A DNA stretch of 64,000 bases from contig NC_081824.1 in NCBI RefSeq assembly GCF_030867095.1, positions 54,408,882-54,472,881 on the forward strand, written 5' to 3'. The notes below the pieces were generated by a model. The model did not search any database, was not told the DNA's origin, and saw nothing but the letters and a program-made list of their open reading frames with translations. The position numbers and the translations under genes were made by a program. Positions 46,990-59,606 of this stretch are shown here, piece by piece (position 1 is the first letter of the stretch; every line of letters begins with the position of its first letter). The stretch comes from Alligator mississippiensis (Eukaryota > Chordata > Crocodylia > Alligatoridae).

Positions 46990-48120
46990 ACAGGTTAAGG
47001 CACTGACATTAGTAAGTTTAAATCTGAAGAAAGATTATCATTCCAAATGACAAAAAGCAACCCACGCAGAAAAGCCCAAAGAACAAAAGTTACAGAAATG
47101 AGTTCCAGGTCAGCATATGAGACAAATAAAGAGTTTTGGTCAACCTGGTAACTCTGAAATCATGTCTTTTCTGTCTATGACTGACATTTTTTTTCTGAGA
47201 TTCCCCCCCCCACACTTTTTCACTACTGATATTGCAGATCCCCAATGGGTAGGAAAATGTGTGAATGTTCATGTCAGTAGGGAACCATGTATCTCTGTAG
47301 ACAGTCTAGATGTCAAAATAGAAGAAAACGTTAGCAAATGTTGGTGGCTTGTCAATACCAGCCTTTTCGTTGCTTCACTCCTGAAGGGGCTGCACTCCAG
47401 TGCTATGTGGGAATTCAAATTCAGTCTAGTGTAGAGAACTCCACAACATTCAGTAATGTACTAGCTGTGATCATGTTTAAGCATGGTTGTTTCTTTAACC
47501 AGTAGAAATACATATTTTTGTTTCTTATTACTGAGTTACATGAATGTAACAGGTATGGCTCTAATTTCAGTGTGGACAGGGCCTGATATTTAGGTAGCAT
47601 TAGTGTACATTATATTAACTTGAGCTTCAAGACTAGAAGTTCCATGGTTCTACACTTGGCCTACTACCCAACAAAGGGCTTGAGGCACACAGGCTTGTTG
47701 ACTGATTTGCAGACTCAAAATGGAATAGCATGCTGGGAAATATTCCACATCTGATCAGAATGGGCCCAAAAGAAATAGAAATCAGTTATCAAATTTGTGT
47801 TTGTGGTACAAAACAGTAAGAAAAGCTTCACTCTATGCTTTCCCTTTGTTTTATTAGTAAATCTGGGAGCTTTTCCAATCACCACAAATGACTATAATTC
47901 TTTTTATGAAATCACTGTATTGTTTGATTATTTTGACTGATGTTTATTTATAGAGTAATTTTACTGAGGTATTTTTCTCTTAATAAAATATATATTCAAA
48001 ACACAATCACACAAAAATAAATCTATGCATGCTTCACTCTTCCAGTACTAAGTACTTTGTTCTTCAGTTCTTCATGGTTTAGCATGCTCCTAAAGAAAAG
48101 TTTAAAATATTAAAACAACT
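46990..48120. other. intron sequence, nothing recognised
   Basis: AT-rich, up to the EYS donor site at 48123. A GTGTGGACAGGGCC string near 47570 may be a worn MITE end. Confidence 0.4.
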
Positions 48121-48123
48121 CAC

Positions 48124-48306
48124 CCTGCCCCTTGTGTCCAGTGAAAAATATCAGGTTATCTTGTAATGCTGAGTGGTGATTTGCCAATAGAAATTTTAGG
48201 TGAAATTCATAGTAGAAGCTGATATTTGGGATTGCAGAATAGGCTAGAAATGAAGTATAGCCAAAAGCATCCATGCCACTGAAGCTGGGATGGCTAATAT
48301 TGATAG
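48124..48306 (-). CDS. EYS: EYS exon (start of LamG domain)
   Basis: 183-nt exon: CT completing an Ala codon from the upstream exon, 60 codons, then G. On the minus strand the acceptor is CTTTGTGCAG and the donor GTGAGT. It reads AINISHPSFSG, then MDAFGYTSFLAYS, YYEFHLKFLLANHHSALQDN and ends LIFFTGHKGQ. The FGYTSF-type opening strand and the F..KF.......GL(I/L)FF.G strand are the first part of a laminin-G fold. The remembered human EYS text for this exon is close to identical in length and sequence. Joining to the exon at 31145-31311 recreates GQGLNGDDF in frame. Confidence 0.95.
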
Positions 48307-48701
48307 CTGCACAAAGAAAAAGAAATTAAGTTTTATGGTAAATCTTTCTAAAATGTATCTATTAAAGTCTATGTATAACAGTTCATTTTAGTGCTTATAA
48401 ATTATAAATGGTGCTAATCATTTATTGTTGTAATGCTACTATTGTCTATATACACACACTTACATACACACATATATAGCCATATTTGTGTATAAATCAC
48501 CTTCTATCTGAGTCTAACCACTTTGATTGTATGCCATAATAAAAGAGGGTTATTTTACAACAGAATTGTTGGCAAATGGAGCCACCTGCTGGCCCCTAAG
48601 AATTATTTTTTTACACACAGAAACAAGATTTACTCAAAGCTGAAAGAAACAAAAGACAAGTCCCAAAGGAAGTTCTTCAGTTCATATTAACACTGTCACT
48701 C

Positions 48702-48707
<6 letters not shown>

Positions 48708-48756
<49 letters not shown>

Positions 48757-48806
48757 TGTGTGTGTGTGTGCGTGTGTGTGTGTGTGTGTGCGCGCACGCG
48801 CATGTG
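48708..48806. repeat. (TG)n microsatellite with CG-rich end
   Basis: About 80 bp of TG with a few interruptions, ending in GCGCGCACGCGCATG. The antisense 94-codon frame over it reads His-Thr repeats and is an artefact. Confidence 0.97.
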
Positions 48807-49245
48807 TGGAGAAGAATGCACATAAGAGCATGTTGTGGAGGCTTAAAGAATGCACAGACAAAGAAAAATACAAACAATACGTCCTTTGGTAAGTAAAAGC
48901 TAAACTGGAACAACTTGCCTTTGAATGAAACAGTGCAAAGTGCCTCTTCTTTAGCTTTCACTTACCATCACAAATAGATGAACATCTATACCACACTAAG
49001 TCCCTGCTCCCTTTTAACTCAGCATACTTTTTCATAAGTTCCTATACACTAAGTATTAATGGAAATAGATGTCCATAATAAAATTAAATAAATGAAAACA
49101 GTTCAAGGAACTACATATTTCTGTTGTTTGCAGACTGACACTTGCTGTATCATCTGAATCATTTGACACATAAAGAGAAACGATTCATTAAAAATATTCA
49201 AAATTTTAGAATTTACAAAAATTAACAATAATTTTTTCATAGACA

Positions 49246-49330
49246 TTCATAAATTCATAGACATTAGGGTCTGGAAGGGACCTCACAAGATCATCGAGTC
49301 CAGCCCCCTGCCATTGACTCTGCCCACTAA
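49246..49330 (-). mobile_element. CR1 3'-end fragment, antisense
   Basis: AAATTCATAGACATTAGGGTC followed by TGGAAGGGACCTCACAAGATCATCGAGTCC is the antisense form of the young CR1 subfamily's 3' terminus. Very short, 5'-truncated insertion. Confidence 0.85.
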
Positions 49331-49339
49331 TTTTTATGA

Positions 49340-50310
49340 TTTTTTAAATTCTGGACTGTGAGTTCTCAGGAAAATGAAGGAGATTTCCTTGTGACAAGCT
49401 CTGAACACAAAGACCAAAATTAAGTCTGCCATTTGTATATCTTTGCTTCTCCACAGCTGCCCTTACTGCTGAATATTCATGTGACAGAAGATACATAGTG
49501 TCTGAACATGGAAAGAAGTACAGATGCGGACTTTGCCATGATTATCCACACCTCTTGCACTTCAGACATGGATTAATCCACATCCAACTATACTTTAAAT
49601 CTGTTTGAAAACTGCAGTAAGTACATCCTGTTCTTTAAACAACATTTTATACAAATAACACACTATGAGTTGCTCTGAGACCTTTCATGACTCTCAGATT
49701 TTTTCCTACTCCAATAATCCCCTTTCAGGTCTCCGGGCTTTAACAGTCACCTTCCTTGGGATGGAAATGGGCAATTCTCTCACTCAAGAGACTGGATCCT
49801 GGTTGCAATCCATTATGACTCATTTGGATGATCTCATCATATCTGACTGAAATTTGAACCCTACAGCACTTGTCCCTCCAGAAGCAATTAAGTAATCGGT
49901 GACCAAAATGTATCCTTAAAGCAAGGTATCATTTACTTAACAAAAAGTCCATGTAAGAAGAAACAGATCTTAAACAATAAGCTAGCTATCTATACACATC
50001 CGATTTTCCTTCATACTTAATGTTCACTGGATTTGGGAAGGCCCAGCTCTTTCCTAGGGCTCCACAGCGGCGGTCAGCTAATTTCCCTGTTGAGCTCATA
50101 GACACTTATCTCATGTAACTGCTTCTTTTTTTTCCTCTGAGAAGTAATTCTTAGCACTTTACTATCCTTTTGATTCTAGTTCCCATGCTGACAAAGAGAT
50201 TGTTACTTGGACCTAGATCCTAGGAGAAGGCAGGGTAGAGGTGCACTGTATAGACTAACTGAAGGATTTCATGAGCAACAGATGATGAAGTGAGCTGTTG
50301 CTTGTGATTC
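49340..50310. other. intron sequence, nothing recognised
   Basis: AT-rich. The frame at 49665-49850 has no domain or splice context. Confidence 0.4.
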
Positions 50311-50318
50311 AGTTAGTC

Positions 50319-50831
50319 CAGGGGTGTCAGCTATGGGACCAGATTAAGGTTGCTGGGCTGGTCTGTGAACTGGATCGGGCTGCACCAGAGCCAGCATGCA
50401 TGCCTAGTGTCAGTCCCCTGTGCCACATGCTGTATGTGTGGCCAGTCCAGCCCCATGTGCTGCATGTGCCAGCCCTTCTCTAGGGCTTAATGTGCACATG
50501 GTGCTTGGGGTGTGCTCTGAATGGGGCACCCTGCCAGTCTGGTCCTGCATGTTGGCTCTTGGGCTAGTTTGGATCAGGCCTTAGGCTGTCCACGCACACT
50601 AGAGCCAGCACACAGAGGCTGACATTGGGCACATGATGCATGTGGTTCCCTGCCAGATCAGCCCTGCATGCTGCCTCTGACACAACCTGATGCTGACCAG
50701 CTCTGTAGCCAGTGCACTGTGCCAGTCCATGTACTGCTTGTGGGGTGCAGGGTTGGTCCAAGGCCCATGGGCTGGATCATAGGTCTCCATGGGCTGGATT
50801 CAGCTTGCGGGTTGTGTGTTTGACACCCCTG
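50319..50831. mobile_element. hAT-like element with inverted ends
   Basis: Starts CAGGGGTGTCAGCTATG and ends GTTTGACACCCCTG, an inverted pair. The second half repeats GGGCTGGATYMAGCTTGC-like text. 513 bp; GC-rich core. Minus-strand frames across 50564-50870 are unremarkable. Flanking 8-mers (AGTTAGTC and GCTGTATC) no longer match well. Confidence 0.65.
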
Positions 50832-51334
50832 GCTGTATCCTGGTGTGCAGGCACATGAGGTTTGTGGCACTGCAAACTTATTTGTGACACCACAAACTGC
50901 ATGCTAGGCATGTATAAGATGTGCCCTGCATTGCAAATTTGCAGCGCAGGGGAAAATTTTGCTACTGGGAAATCCCAGCAGCAAAAAACCCCACAAAACA
51001 TTGAGAAAAGAAGCGGCATGGCACACATGACAGAAGCATGCACCAGCAGACAGAGACTTGGTCCTCCAGGGAGATGCTCTGGCTGCTGGACAGAGTGTCT
51101 CCATTCCTTTAGTTGTGCCCTAGGTCTGCCAGAATGCCAGGAGTCAGGAGGAGTGGGGACAGGGCAGTTTCCCTGACATGGGGAAATTTGCTCTATACCA
51201 AATTGCATATGTAGGGGTGTACACTGAGGCAAAGGGGTTTTTTTTGCCATTATATTAAAAAGTACTATTTTTGCTGCTGAAAGTGCATGTGCCTGCATGT
51301 GTGGATGCACCCCCTGAATTATCCTATAAGATGA

Positions 51335-51570
51335 ATCTTCTGCCTGACTTCAGACTAACACGGCCACATACCTCTCTCTGGATCCTGGGAGTATATAATT
51401 GATTTGTAATTGCTACCACAAGTGTTTCCCTGAATGCCACTGACCTGGGGGGCCATTGTGGTAGTTAGTCATGTTAGTCTGAAGTTGAATTAGTGTCTGA
51501 TAAGTAGGTTGTTCCTAATAAAAGCTCATGCCTCTCTGAACAGGGTTGGTCTCTAAGGTGCCACCCTGCC
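51335..51570. mobile_element. foldback-type repeat with GTTAGTCTGAAG ends
   Basis: GACTTCAGACTAACACGGCC at 51340 is the inverse of CATGTTAGTCTGAAGTTG at about 51470. The right part continues TCCTAATAAAAGCTCATGCC and GGTCTCTAAGGTGCCACC, strings that I recall from common sauropsid repeats. The terminal motif resembles GTAGCCATGTTGGTCT of the element at 61571. Confidence 0.5.
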
Positions 51571-51799
51571 CTACTTTTTGCTAGGGGAGCCATTGTATCA
51601 CCTCCCTATTTGTCCTACTCAAAGCCTCCTACACAGCTAGATCAATACATGGATAGAAGAAAGTCTTATGAACCATTCTACAATGACTTTCTCTCACTAA
51701 CAAGAAATCAGTATTCTCAGTGTGCAGTTCTTTCAGCTAAGAAACAAAATCTACTGGTATTCATGGGAGACGAGATGAAGGAACAGTGGCACTAACTTC

Positions 51800-52760
51800 A
51801 CAATATTGGATTTTTAATCAAATAATTGAACCTTGGTAGTAGCAAAACTTGACATGCTTCCAGGTTTTGCTGTGCCATCTGTCATCTGTGCTGCTGTTTA
51901 CAGCATGTCTTAGACTATGGCTTTTCTATTTGGGAGGAAGTCTAAACTGCTTCTGCAACACTCTTGAAATTCCTAGTGAAAACTAAGTAGCATTCCCCCA
52001 CTTCCACTTTGTGTACACCAAACCCTGACCTAAAGCAATGAGGATTATTAGGGCTACCTTCCCCCCCATTTTTGTGATCTTTGTCTTTGGTTTGCTTGAG
52101 ATGGATGCTGGGCTGTGTCCCTAGAGTGTCCTCAGTGCTGGGAGCACTCTAGGTGGAAACAGTCGATGTGAATTAGTTTTGGCAGCAGTCTTGAGAGTAC
52201 TGGGTAGATAATCTAGACATGCCCACAGACATGTCATGAATGATGCCAGGGAGCTTGTTTTCTTATGGATAAATTGGAAAGGATGTTGTGAACCATTTGT
52301 TTTGTTGTAACATGAGATCACAGAAAGGGCAAAGTTGGCAAACACTGGTTTGTGTTCGTTGCAGAAGTGAGGCATGGTGCATTCAAAAATATCTAATTGA
52401 CATTTAATTCTAACCAAAGAATTTGTTTAAAACCTCCCACAAACCACACTTTAATTCTTATTATTATCTCTGAATACACAAGATTATACATAAGTCTGGC
52501 ATGGGATTTATGAGAAGAAAAATATGATAAAGAAAGAAATCTCTCTCTCTCAAGACTGCTGCCAAAACTAAGCTGCACTGACGCCTATTTTAGGTGATGT
52601 GTTATAATACATTTTTTCTTGTACATTGATTTGAGTCTACACGTGAGTTACTAGGACCCTGGCATCTATTTGCATGTATGCATGCCACACAAAATAGATC
52701 TGTGTATCAAAAGCAATGTACACACAATTAGATTGCCTTAGCTACATTAGGCAAATATAC
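51800..52760. other. intron sequence, nothing recognised
   Basis: Short frames only; no exon or repeat identified. Confidence 0.4.
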
Positions 52761-52762
52761 AT

Positions 52763-53698
52763 GATGACACAAAGCTATGGGCAGATGACACAAAGCTATG
52801 GCAGATGACACAAAGCTATGGGGAGAAGTGGACACGCCGGAGGGCAGGGAACAGCTGCAGGCAGACCTGGATAGGCTGGACAAGTGGGCAGAAAACAACA
52901 GGATGCAGTTCAACAAGGAGAAATGCAAAGTGCTGCACCTAGGGAGGAAAAATGTCCAGCACACCTACAGCCTAGGGAATGACCTGCTGGGTGGCACGGA
53001 GGTGGAAAGGGATCTTGGAGTCCTAGTGGACTCCAAGTTGAACATGAGCCGGCAGTGTGACGAAGCCATCAGAAAAGCCAATGGCACTTTATCGTGCATC
53101 AGCAGATGCATGACAAATAGGTCCAGGGAGGTGATACTTCCCCTCTATAGGGCGTTGGTCAGACCGCAGTTGGAGTACTGCGTGCAATTCTGGGCGCCAC
53201 ACTTCAAGAAGGATGCGGATAACCTGGAGAGGGTACAGCGAAGGGCAACTCGTATGGTCAAGGGCCTGCAGACCAAGCCCTACGAGGAGAGACTAGAGAA
53301 ACTGGACCTTTTCAGCCTCCGCAAGAGAAGGTTGAGAGGTGACCTTGTGGCTGCCTATAAGTTCATCACGGGGGCACAGAAGGGAATTGGTGAGGATTTA
53401 TTCACCAAGGCACCCCCGGGGGTTACAAGAAACAATGGCCACAAGCTAGCAGAGAGCAGATTTAGACTGGACATTAGGAAGAACTTCTTCACAGTTCGAG
53501 TGGCCAAGGTCTGGAACGGGCTCCCAAGGGAGGTGGTGCTCTCCCCTACCCTGGGGGTCTTCAAGAGGAGGTTAGACGAGTATCTAGCTGGGGTCATCTA
53601 GACCCAGCACTCTTTCCTGCTTATGCAGGGGGTCGGACTTGGTGATCTATAGAGGTCCCTTCCGACCCTAACATCTATGAATCTATTAATCTATGAAT
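52763..53698 (+). mobile_element. young CR1 LINE, 5'-truncated, with triplicated 5' junction
   Basis: Starts inside the RT catalytic box: the open frame 52798-53601 reads MADDTKLWGEVDTPEG and continues 267 residues to the normal CR1 stop, with the tail AATCTATTAATCTATGAATG. It is open throughout, unlike the longer copy at 39090. The first about 20 bp of the element (GATGACACAAAGCTATGG) are present three times in tandem (52763, 52783 and 52803, approximately). This is absent from the other copy, so the junction arose during or soon after insertion. Confidence 0.95.
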
Positions 53699-53966
53699 GC
53701 TCACATACTACAGATGGGCATTATTCACTACAGACAATGCAGAACTGGCCATAAGCTTTTGGATAGAACAAATTCTTTGTCAAAAATGGCCTTTTTCAAA
53801 ACAATTTATTTTTGTAAAATGAATAAAATAGTGACAATTTGTTTTTGGGACATGTTAATCATGGTTTAAATAACAGTATCTTTTTCACTTATTAAAAATA
53901 ATTAATAACTTCTTGTTTTTTGTTGTTTTAACCAGCTCTGCCTAGTGTGAACATTAAGTAGAATTA

Positions 53967-54596
53967 CCATATTTTCTCATAAAATACCTGCACCTTTCCC
54001 ACCACACAACCAGCTGATTAAAAGAGATGCATTTTATATGCACAAAAAATGGATCCCCATTGGTCTGGAAATTTGGTGTTGGGGGTATGGTGGCAGTGTT
54101 AAATACCATGGCTCTGGGACCCACAGCAGCTAATGCTGCCACCTGTCTTCCACTGCCAAATTTTTGGACCTGTGGGGAGCACTCAAAGCTGAATGACATG
54201 GCCCCATGTGCTGGATTTTAGGCTGACATGTGAGGTTGGTCCATAGCCTGACCCAGCCTGGGTCCTGGCCCCAGAGCTAGCACATGAGGTCAGACCCAGC
54301 ATGTAGTTGCAGAGCCAGTGTGCTGGGTCTGAATTGGTACATGTCAGTGCCTGGACCCAGACCCAGCATCCACTCCTGGATTTGGTATGCTGCAGTCAAT
54401 GCACAGGTTTGGATTTAGTATGTAGCCTTGGATCCGGCATGCTGAGTTGGTCTTCAGACACCAGACTTGGGACCAGGCTCAGCTCTCTAGCTGCTGCTGC
54501 TCAGTTCCCAGTAAGGATGATATTTTTTTTCAGGCTTCCCTTTTAAAACAAGTTGCATATTATATATAGGGGCATGCTCTATGTGAAAAAATATAG
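53967..54596. mobile_element. TA-flanked DNA element with short inverted ends
   Basis: Ends CCATATTTTCTCA and, as reverse complement, CTATATTTTTTCA, each bounded by TA (53965-53966, 54597-54598). TGCATTTTATATGCAC and GTTGCATATTATATATAG lie inside each end. A TA target duplication suggests Tc1/mariner-type mobilisation, but no transposase is present. Confidence 0.6.
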
Positions 54597-55082
54597 TAAT
54601 TATTCATTTTCTAAGAACCAATATAATCACTCATTTGTAATGTCCCTTTAAAATACTCTAATTGCAAAATGCTCTGCGGAAGAGATTTGAGGGAAACATT
54701 TACAAGCCTCAAGAGAGAAAATTTGCTAAGAGTGCATAAACAAATATCTCAGATGGATTAAAACACTACTACATATTACTAAATACAGAAGAGTACAACT
54801 GAGAGGCTTCATGTCTATATGCATGTGACATTTAATGGACACAATCAAGTAGTTTTTAAATCAGTCTTAGAGTTATCGCTTTAGAATCTCATAGTCACTG
54901 CAGTGATAGGCACCTTAAAATATCTTAACCAAAAGTGGCATGTTTGGAACAGGATTGTGCAGGATATATGGAAGAAAGTCTGTTAAAATGTGACACTGTA
55001 TGAGAGTTTTGGTAGATTGGACACCTGTTTTGAGGACACTTTCAGGACCTGCCTGTTTCCATGATATTTAGCAGAAATATAT

Positions 55083-55232
55083 CTTAGGTGTCTGTGGGCA
55101 CATCTACACAATCATTAATGCACTGTAGTTACTATACATTTAGTTTAGTACATGGTTTTGACCAACTTGCTACTGCACAGTGTTATTAGGCTACCACAAA
55201 ATAAGCATCTTGTGTAGATGTGCTTAGTGTGA
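55083..55232. mobile_element. 150-bp MITE, 'CATCTACA' family
   Basis: GGGCACATCTACACAATC at left is mirrored by TGTGTAGATGTGCTTAG at right. Inside are GCTACTGCACAGTG and TTAGGCTAC strings, also present at 1650-1690. Confidence 0.65.
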
Positions 55233-55275
55233 ATGAGTTTCTTAGAAAGGGCCTATGGTTTCAACTGAAACATTT

Positions 55276-55340
55276 GTCTGTGGTTACTAGTTCAGTATAC
55301 TGTACTGAATGTCTGTGGTTACTGGTTCAGTATACCGCAC
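55276..55340. repeat. 35-bp tandem duplication
   Basis: GTCTGTGGTTACTRGTTCAG starts at 55276 and again at 55311 with only small differences. Confidence 0.75.
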
Positions 55341-55899
55341 TTCTCTACAGAGCTGTGAGATCTGAGTTGGGTGCTGCATGTGTGCTTTATGTTGAAATTA
55401 TGTAAGGAATGCAAGAACAACATACATGTCAGTCTCTCCAGCTGTGTCTGGCGTACTGTTGTTACATAGAAATCAGATACTGAATAATTACTCACTATAT
55501 GACAAAACATGTAGATGCTATTTCATAATGCTGTTCAATAATTATCAGATGTTTTATTTAGTTAATTGCATTTATCTATTATTTATTTTTAAATATTTTT
55601 GTTTACTATAGTACCCAACATTTCTGGATCATAAACATATCTTCTGTTTCTTAGCAATTATAAGCACATGTGCATGTTTCCTTTCCAACTTTCATCTCTG
55701 TCTGTATCTGGCACTTATATAGACCCTATCAATATAATATAAGTACCTCATATCATCTCTATGAAGAAAGGCAGAAGCTTTATCCTGCATTTAAAGAAGA
55801 GGAATTAAGGGATTCATAAAGGGATTAAAAAAGAGACTCAGGTGTGGTGCTGTGCCTAAAAGTTCCCCCATGCCTAAAGTCATATGGCTCTGCATATTA

Positions 55900-56150
55900 T
55901 ATGCTTGCAGCTCTCGTTACACTGACCACAGGAAGCCTGAACCAGCCAACAAGAAATCTGCTTGTGTACTTGAAAGCCCACCTCTCTTTCAGGCTTAGGT
56001 AACAGTTAGATGCCTATGTGAGACTGGGATTCACAGCCTGAAACGCTTGCCTGGAAATCCTGTCATCAGCAGAGTCCAGGAGCAGCACAAAGGAACATGG
56101 GACACCTGCTGGCAGTGCTGGGCATTTAATGTGGAGAAAGTCATCCCCTG
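55900..56150. other. possible old interspersed repeat
   Basis: AGCCAACAAGAAATCTGC and ATGTGAGACTGGGATTCACAG recall the family at 8625 and 42745, but the match is loose. Confidence 0.2.
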
Positions 56151-57235
56151 TGCAGAAGCCATGAATCAGACAGGAAAAAGAGCCAGATGGCTGTATTGAA
56201 ATAGGTACACTGCATCATGAAATATGCAGAAGTTGTGCATCTCAACTCAGTACAAACTTGACTCCCCCCCTCTTCCTCCCTTTGTAGATGAGTTCTAGGG
56301 GTGTTAAAGATGTTTAAATCCAGCATTACTAACTGCAAAGACAAGAATTATGATAAGCTGGAAATCTGAAACTTCACCTCCAACAAATAATTGGATAAAA
56401 AAATCTTCCAGAATATCATCTTCCTGGCAACAGCGACAGTAACTATAGGGCTAAAAATAAGATGAAAGATTGAACGTGTGACATCCTTTCATATATTACT
56501 CTTCCAATTTTCACATTAGTTAAGAGGAATCTTCAAATTCTGTTTCTGACTCTCACATCTGAACTTTGAATATTATGGTATATTAGACACTAATATATAA
56601 CTAACAGAATGGTCTTTGAAACTAACAGCTATATCTTAGTAGGGCCTTTTGTGTCTTTTATTTCTCTGCTTACTTTTTACTAGTTATAATGTGCATGCAT
56701 CAGCAGTGAGAAGATGTTTTAAATGCAGTCTTCCCATTGACTTCTACTAAGCCCAATTCTGTCCTTGCTTTAATGAGTTAAAACTATTTTAAGTCAAATG
56801 GGAGTACTTGGATGTGGGAGTACTTGGATGTGGAAAGGCTTGCAGGTTTAAAATATAGAAAGACTGTGAGACTAAAATTGCAAGAACTGACAAACTAGTA
56901 ATAATGAATAGGAACAAAAGTGAGTGTGCGTACAGGCATGGGTATGTGTTAGGATGACAGCATAGATTTCATGACAGGGCTTCACTGCTTATTTTGGAAA
57001 GGCAACCTGAGAAGGATCTGTTCTTGCTTTGGAAATGTGCAAGAAGCCCAGAGAACTCTTCTTTAAAGCTGTTCAGGGCTCTCTCCAACTCATGCACCTG
57101 AACCCTAAATAGCTAAAATGTATAGCATCTGTGTTTTGTTGTTGTATACCATGCCATTGGCAAGAGGTTATGATGGTCTGCCAACAGATTCAATCCAGCC
57201 AGCAAATGAATGGCCACCAATTCACAGGATCTATC
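56150..57235. other. intron sequence, nothing recognised
   Basis: AT-rich. A 17-bp tandem duplication (GGGAGTACTTGGATGTG) sits at about 56801-56834. Confidence 0.4.
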
Positions 57236-57244
57236 CTGCAAGAG

Positions 57245-57322
57245 AGGTGAGAGAAACAGAGGGAGAGAGACAAACAGAGAGAGGAGAGAAGAGGAGAGGA
57301 GAGGAGACAGAGTGAAAGAGCA
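57245..57322. repeat. GA-rich purine tract
   Basis: Almost pure purine on the plus strand (GAGAGGAGAGAAGAGGAGAG and similar). The ORFs over it are composition artefacts. Confidence 0.85.
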
Positions 57323-57329
57323 AGATATA

Positions 57330-58955
57330 GAGAGACAGAGCTGGATGTGCCCCCTGATAGGTCCCCAAAACTCATTAAGTGACCTTCCAACTGAAATAAT
57401 TGTCCACCCCTGTGTTATTAGGTGTCATTATTCAAAGAATGAATGGTGATAAGAACACACATTATAGTAGTAAGCAGCCGTTACTTATAGCAGTGAAGGT
57501 ATTAAAAATGAGTTTGATTTGTAATTGATTTCAAAAAGAAGATTTTGGCACTCAGTGAAAAAGTCCTCTAAAATAATTTCACCTATACATCACTGTTTAC
57601 CCTACTAGTACATTTAGCTAAGCTTCAGGAAATTTATACCTACTTACTCTAGCCAGAGTGGCCTATTTATCATGTATCTTTCTTTCTTATTACCCAAAAA
57701 TATTTGTTACCCGCTAAGCTTTTTCATTATCATGTGAAATGTGGCTCCCATTTTTTATGCTATAACTTCACCTACTTCAGTGACATTACTCTTTACATAC
57801 TCTTTAGTTTGAATAAGATAAGAATCCAGCCTTCAATCTTTAGCCCTGGCTCAGTGCATTGGCTATTGTTCTGAGTTCAGTGCCACCAGTTGCAATATGT
57901 AAACATTTAAAATAAGAAGTAGGGCATTAGGACCTGGTTGACAGCAGGTGACCCAGAAAATAAATTCTTGATCAGCAATGCTAATCAGCATCCCACACTC
58001 TTTCAGCACTGACCAGAAGCCTTGTGATTACGCAGTTTTCTACCTATGGAAATCCCCATTGGGTGTCTGCTGTCACCAAGCTGCTACATTTAGATGGTAG
58101 ACCTGAGCTACTCTGAAGGTGAAAGAGTGCAACGACATAGCTAAGAATGAGTGATTTGTTTGCAGACTGATATTCATTCTGCAGAGCTTGGTAACTTGAA
58201 GCATGTAAGTATTCCCATTCCCACATTTTAAAATTAGCTGAATGCATTCTGTATCATATGAAAATGTAATGAGCCCTTTGGAATGGAAAATATTATGAAT
58301 TCCCCCCCCAAAAAACCAAACAAACAACAAACCCCAGAAATGTGCATCATGGGGTACAACCTGTGGAAAGTAGACTGTACCTGGGAGGGATAGCTTCCTT
58401 CTCCCTGTGCTATAACACAATATCATAATTAGGGATCCTATAATGTATTCTCACTTACATGCCTCTAATATTGCAAAGGTGAAATATCAGACTTTAAGGC
58501 TTGGTCTGATGTGGTGTAGTTTCCACATTTACTCTCCTCAGCAGGATTTCTTCTTTCTTCTGCTTACAAAAGCATGACTTTCCTTTATGTAGATCTGAAT
58601 CAGTGACTGCTGGTATTCCTCCCTACATTACTTCTTTTAGTGCTGTCAGTAGTATAACAAGGGACAGGTGACCAGGCCTAGACACCTACTTAGAGGGGGC
58701 CAAAAATGGCACCTGTTACCCCTGCTGCCACGTCCAGCCTTGTTGCTGCCACTGTGCCTACTGCCACTGCTACCCTGGCAGAGAGACTTTAACCTTCATG
58801 GCCCTGTTAGCTACTTTTGTGCCACCTCAAAAAACAAAAACAAAAATGGTGATAGTACAGGTGTTGGTAGCTCAGCAGTGCTGTCTTCTGACTCAGACCA
58901 AACCAATGTTCTGGCACTCTGCTCTTTCTGATGTGACAGGACAATGCTGTCTCTA
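57330..58955. other. intron sequence, nothing recognised
   Basis: No exon, RNA gene or repeat identified. Confidence 0.4.
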
Positions 58956-58959
58956 ATAG

Positions 58960-59012
58960 TCATAGAGAAGTAGGACTGGAAGGGACCTCCAGAGGTCATC
59001 TAATTAAAGCTC
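58960..59012 (-). mobile_element. CR1 3'-end fragment, antisense
   Basis: GTCATAGAGAAGTAGGACTGGAAGGGACCTCCAGAGGTCATCTA is the antisense 3' terminus. About 50 bp. Confidence 0.8.
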
Positions 59013-59606
59013 ATGAAAAATCCATGGCATTGTTTTCTTGTAAGTCCTAGTGATATGGCAATGTTCATATTTGAATCATTACATATTGTTTCCCTAAAAT
59101 CCCCTCTACATTTTGACCTAGATACAGCCTTCATTGCTTTCTGTTTCACACTATTGAATAGCATTGCTGGACATGCAATTGTTTTGGGAAAAGGTTCAGG
59201 AAGATATTTCAATACTTTGAAAATTCAGGCCAAAGTTATCACCCATAATTTACAAAGCTTATGACAGAAGTTACAATTCTATCCTCAGGTAGATGTTGAA
59301 ACCCCTGCTGGAGGAGTGTGAATAATTCTTGGGCAAAACAGGTCCTATTTGTTTGTTCAAATGATAGCATTGACTAGAATATGGGGAAACACCTGATTAA
59401 CTGTGCTACCTAGAAATGTTAATAGGCTCTTGGGTGTGTATCTAGTAGGAAAATAAGCACAGTGCATTGGTTGCAACTAGGTTGCAAAGTTTCTGTCATT
59501 TACTACTATCCCATTCTCACATATGTACAAAGTTCATATAGGTATGCAGCTTCATCTATGACATTTCTGCAATAGGCCTATAGTTTAAAAATCTGCATCC
59601 ATAGTA

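Noticed and set aside
48677-48961. His-Thr repeat protein
   Set aside because: Translation of a TG microsatellite.
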